A DNA stretch of 23,323 nucleotides from Saccharofermentans sp. Its GTDB lineage: Bacteria; Bacillota_A; Clostridia; Saccharofermentanales; Saccharofermentanaceae. Location of the stretch: NCBI GenBank assembly GCA_024695565.1, contig JAILHX010000001.1, forward strand, positions 1-23,323, given 5' to 3'. The translations under genes and the position numbers were made by a program. The notes below the pieces were generated by a model, which was not told where the DNA came from, made no database searches, and saw only the letters and a program-made list of their open reading frames with translations. This document shows positions 23,016-23,323 of the stretch, one piece after another. Position 1 is the first letter of the stretch. Every line of letters begins with the position of its first letter.

Positions 23016-23036
23016 CAAAGTATTATAATTACTTTG
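23016..23036 (+). promoter_or_regulatory. pckA promoter -10 inside a 7-bp dyad (possible operator)
   Basis: A perfect TATAAT (23024-23029) lies in the centre of the perfect inverted repeat CAAAGTA-TTATAAT-TACTTTG. No clear -35 is seen. The dyad over the -10 could be a repressor site or could form the stem of the transcript's 5' end. It ends 29 nt before the pckA ATG. Confidence 0.5.
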
Positions 23037-23065
23037 TAATTTTTAAAGAAAAGAGGTTACCGATT

Positions 23066-23323
23066 ATGGCAAACATTGATTTGACAAAGTACGGCATCAC
23101 CGACGTTAAGGAGATCATCTACAATCCTTCTTACGAGAAGCTCTTCGAAGACGAGATGGATCCTTCCCTCGAAGGTTTCGACAAGGGTCAGCTCACAGAG
23201 CTCGGTGCCGTTAACGTTATGACAGGTATCTACACCGGCCGTTCCCCTAAGGATAAGTTCATCGTTATGGATGACACTTCCAAGGATACAGTTTGGTGGA
23301 CAACAGACGAGTACAAGAACGAC
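23066..23323 (+). CDS. pckA: Phosphoenolpyruvate carboxykinase (ATP), N-terminal part
   Basis: The 86 codons visible encode the start of ATP-dependent PEP carboxykinase, which interconverts oxaloacetate and PEP with ATP or ADP. Visible are [28 protein letters not shown], and the diagnostic [17 protein letters not shown] segment that contributes to substrate binding; the sequence continues past the window edge. AAGAGGT lies 9 nt before ATG 23066. In fermenting anaerobes this enzyme often runs in the carboxylating direction. It is divergent from the hydrolase gene, and codon use is strongly biased (CTC, GTT, GGT, TTC), suggesting high expression. Confidence 0.95.
   Translation, partial: MANIDLTKYGITDVKEIIYNPSYEKLFEDEMDPSLEGFDKGQLTELGAVNVMTGIYTGRSPKDKFIVMDDTSKDTVWWTTDEYKND

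Noticed and set aside
1..23323. CRISPR array, prophage, insertion sequence or toxin-antitoxin locus
   Set aside because: No regular spaced repeats, transposase, integrase or paired toxin-like ORFs are seen; the XRE gene's partner is a membrane protein, not a toxin-like ORF.

Overview
The window looks like a chromosomal segment of a Gram-positive anaerobe of the class Clostridia. The evidence is AGGAGG-type ribosome sites, a PyrR-controlled pyr operon with the NAD-linked PyrD/PyrK dihydroorotate dehydrogenase, a class B sortase with an SPQTG-anchored partner, a CpsB/C/D phosphoregulatory set, and ATP-type PEP carboxykinase. I cannot name genus or species from sequence alone. Almost everything is on the minus strand; only a tRNA-Leu and the start of pckA are on the plus strand.

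Left part (1-7140), cell-surface polysaccharide. Transcription starts at an extended -10 promoter near 7115 and runs through a Wzz/CpsC-like adaptor, a CpsD-like tyrosine kinase and a CpsB-like PHP phosphatase. It continues into a class B sortase and a small SPQTG cell-wall protein, and ends at a strong terminator (3103-3132). Directly behind this terminator lies a LytR-CpsA-Psr glycopolymer ligase. After a gene-free leader (1738-2056) comes an unusual protein, cut by the window edge. It has the four-helix membrane domain and Rossmann domain of CapD/PglF-type sugar dehydratases, but continues into a DegT-type PLP aminotransferase in place of the dehydratase. Together these genes suggest capsule or glycopolymer assembly, its phospho-control, and wall attachment.

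Middle part (7164-19495), a long gene string starting at a sigma-A-like promoter near 19491. A PyrR-type RNA leader precedes pyrR-pyrB-pyrC-pyrF-pyrK-pyrD, which overlap or nearly touch. After a hairpin come a divergent orotate phosphoribosyltransferase and, overlapping it by 4 nt, an AMP-forming acyl-CoA ligase. Another hairpin precedes tldD-tldE and metY, closed by a terminator at 7164-7209. De novo UMP synthesis is complete apart from carbamoyl-phosphate synthase. The leader carries the CNGNGA hexaloop hairpin recognised by PyrR, and its downstream arm contains the pyrR ribosome site itself.

Right part (19548-23323). Two paralogous membrane-anchored alpha/beta hydrolases flank a small two-helix membrane protein, an overlapping membrane-anchored XRE regulator, and a tRNA-Leu(CAA) with a perfect consensus promoter and a strong terminator. 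Both hydrolase genes end with nearly the same 18-bp palindrome 14-15 nt past the stop codon. pckA starts divergently at the right edge.

The points most worth following are the CapD-like/DegT fusion, the pyrR leader that may combine termination with ribosome-site masking, and the sortase-substrate pair inside a capsule-control operon. I see no CRISPR array, prophage, insertion sequence or obvious defence system.
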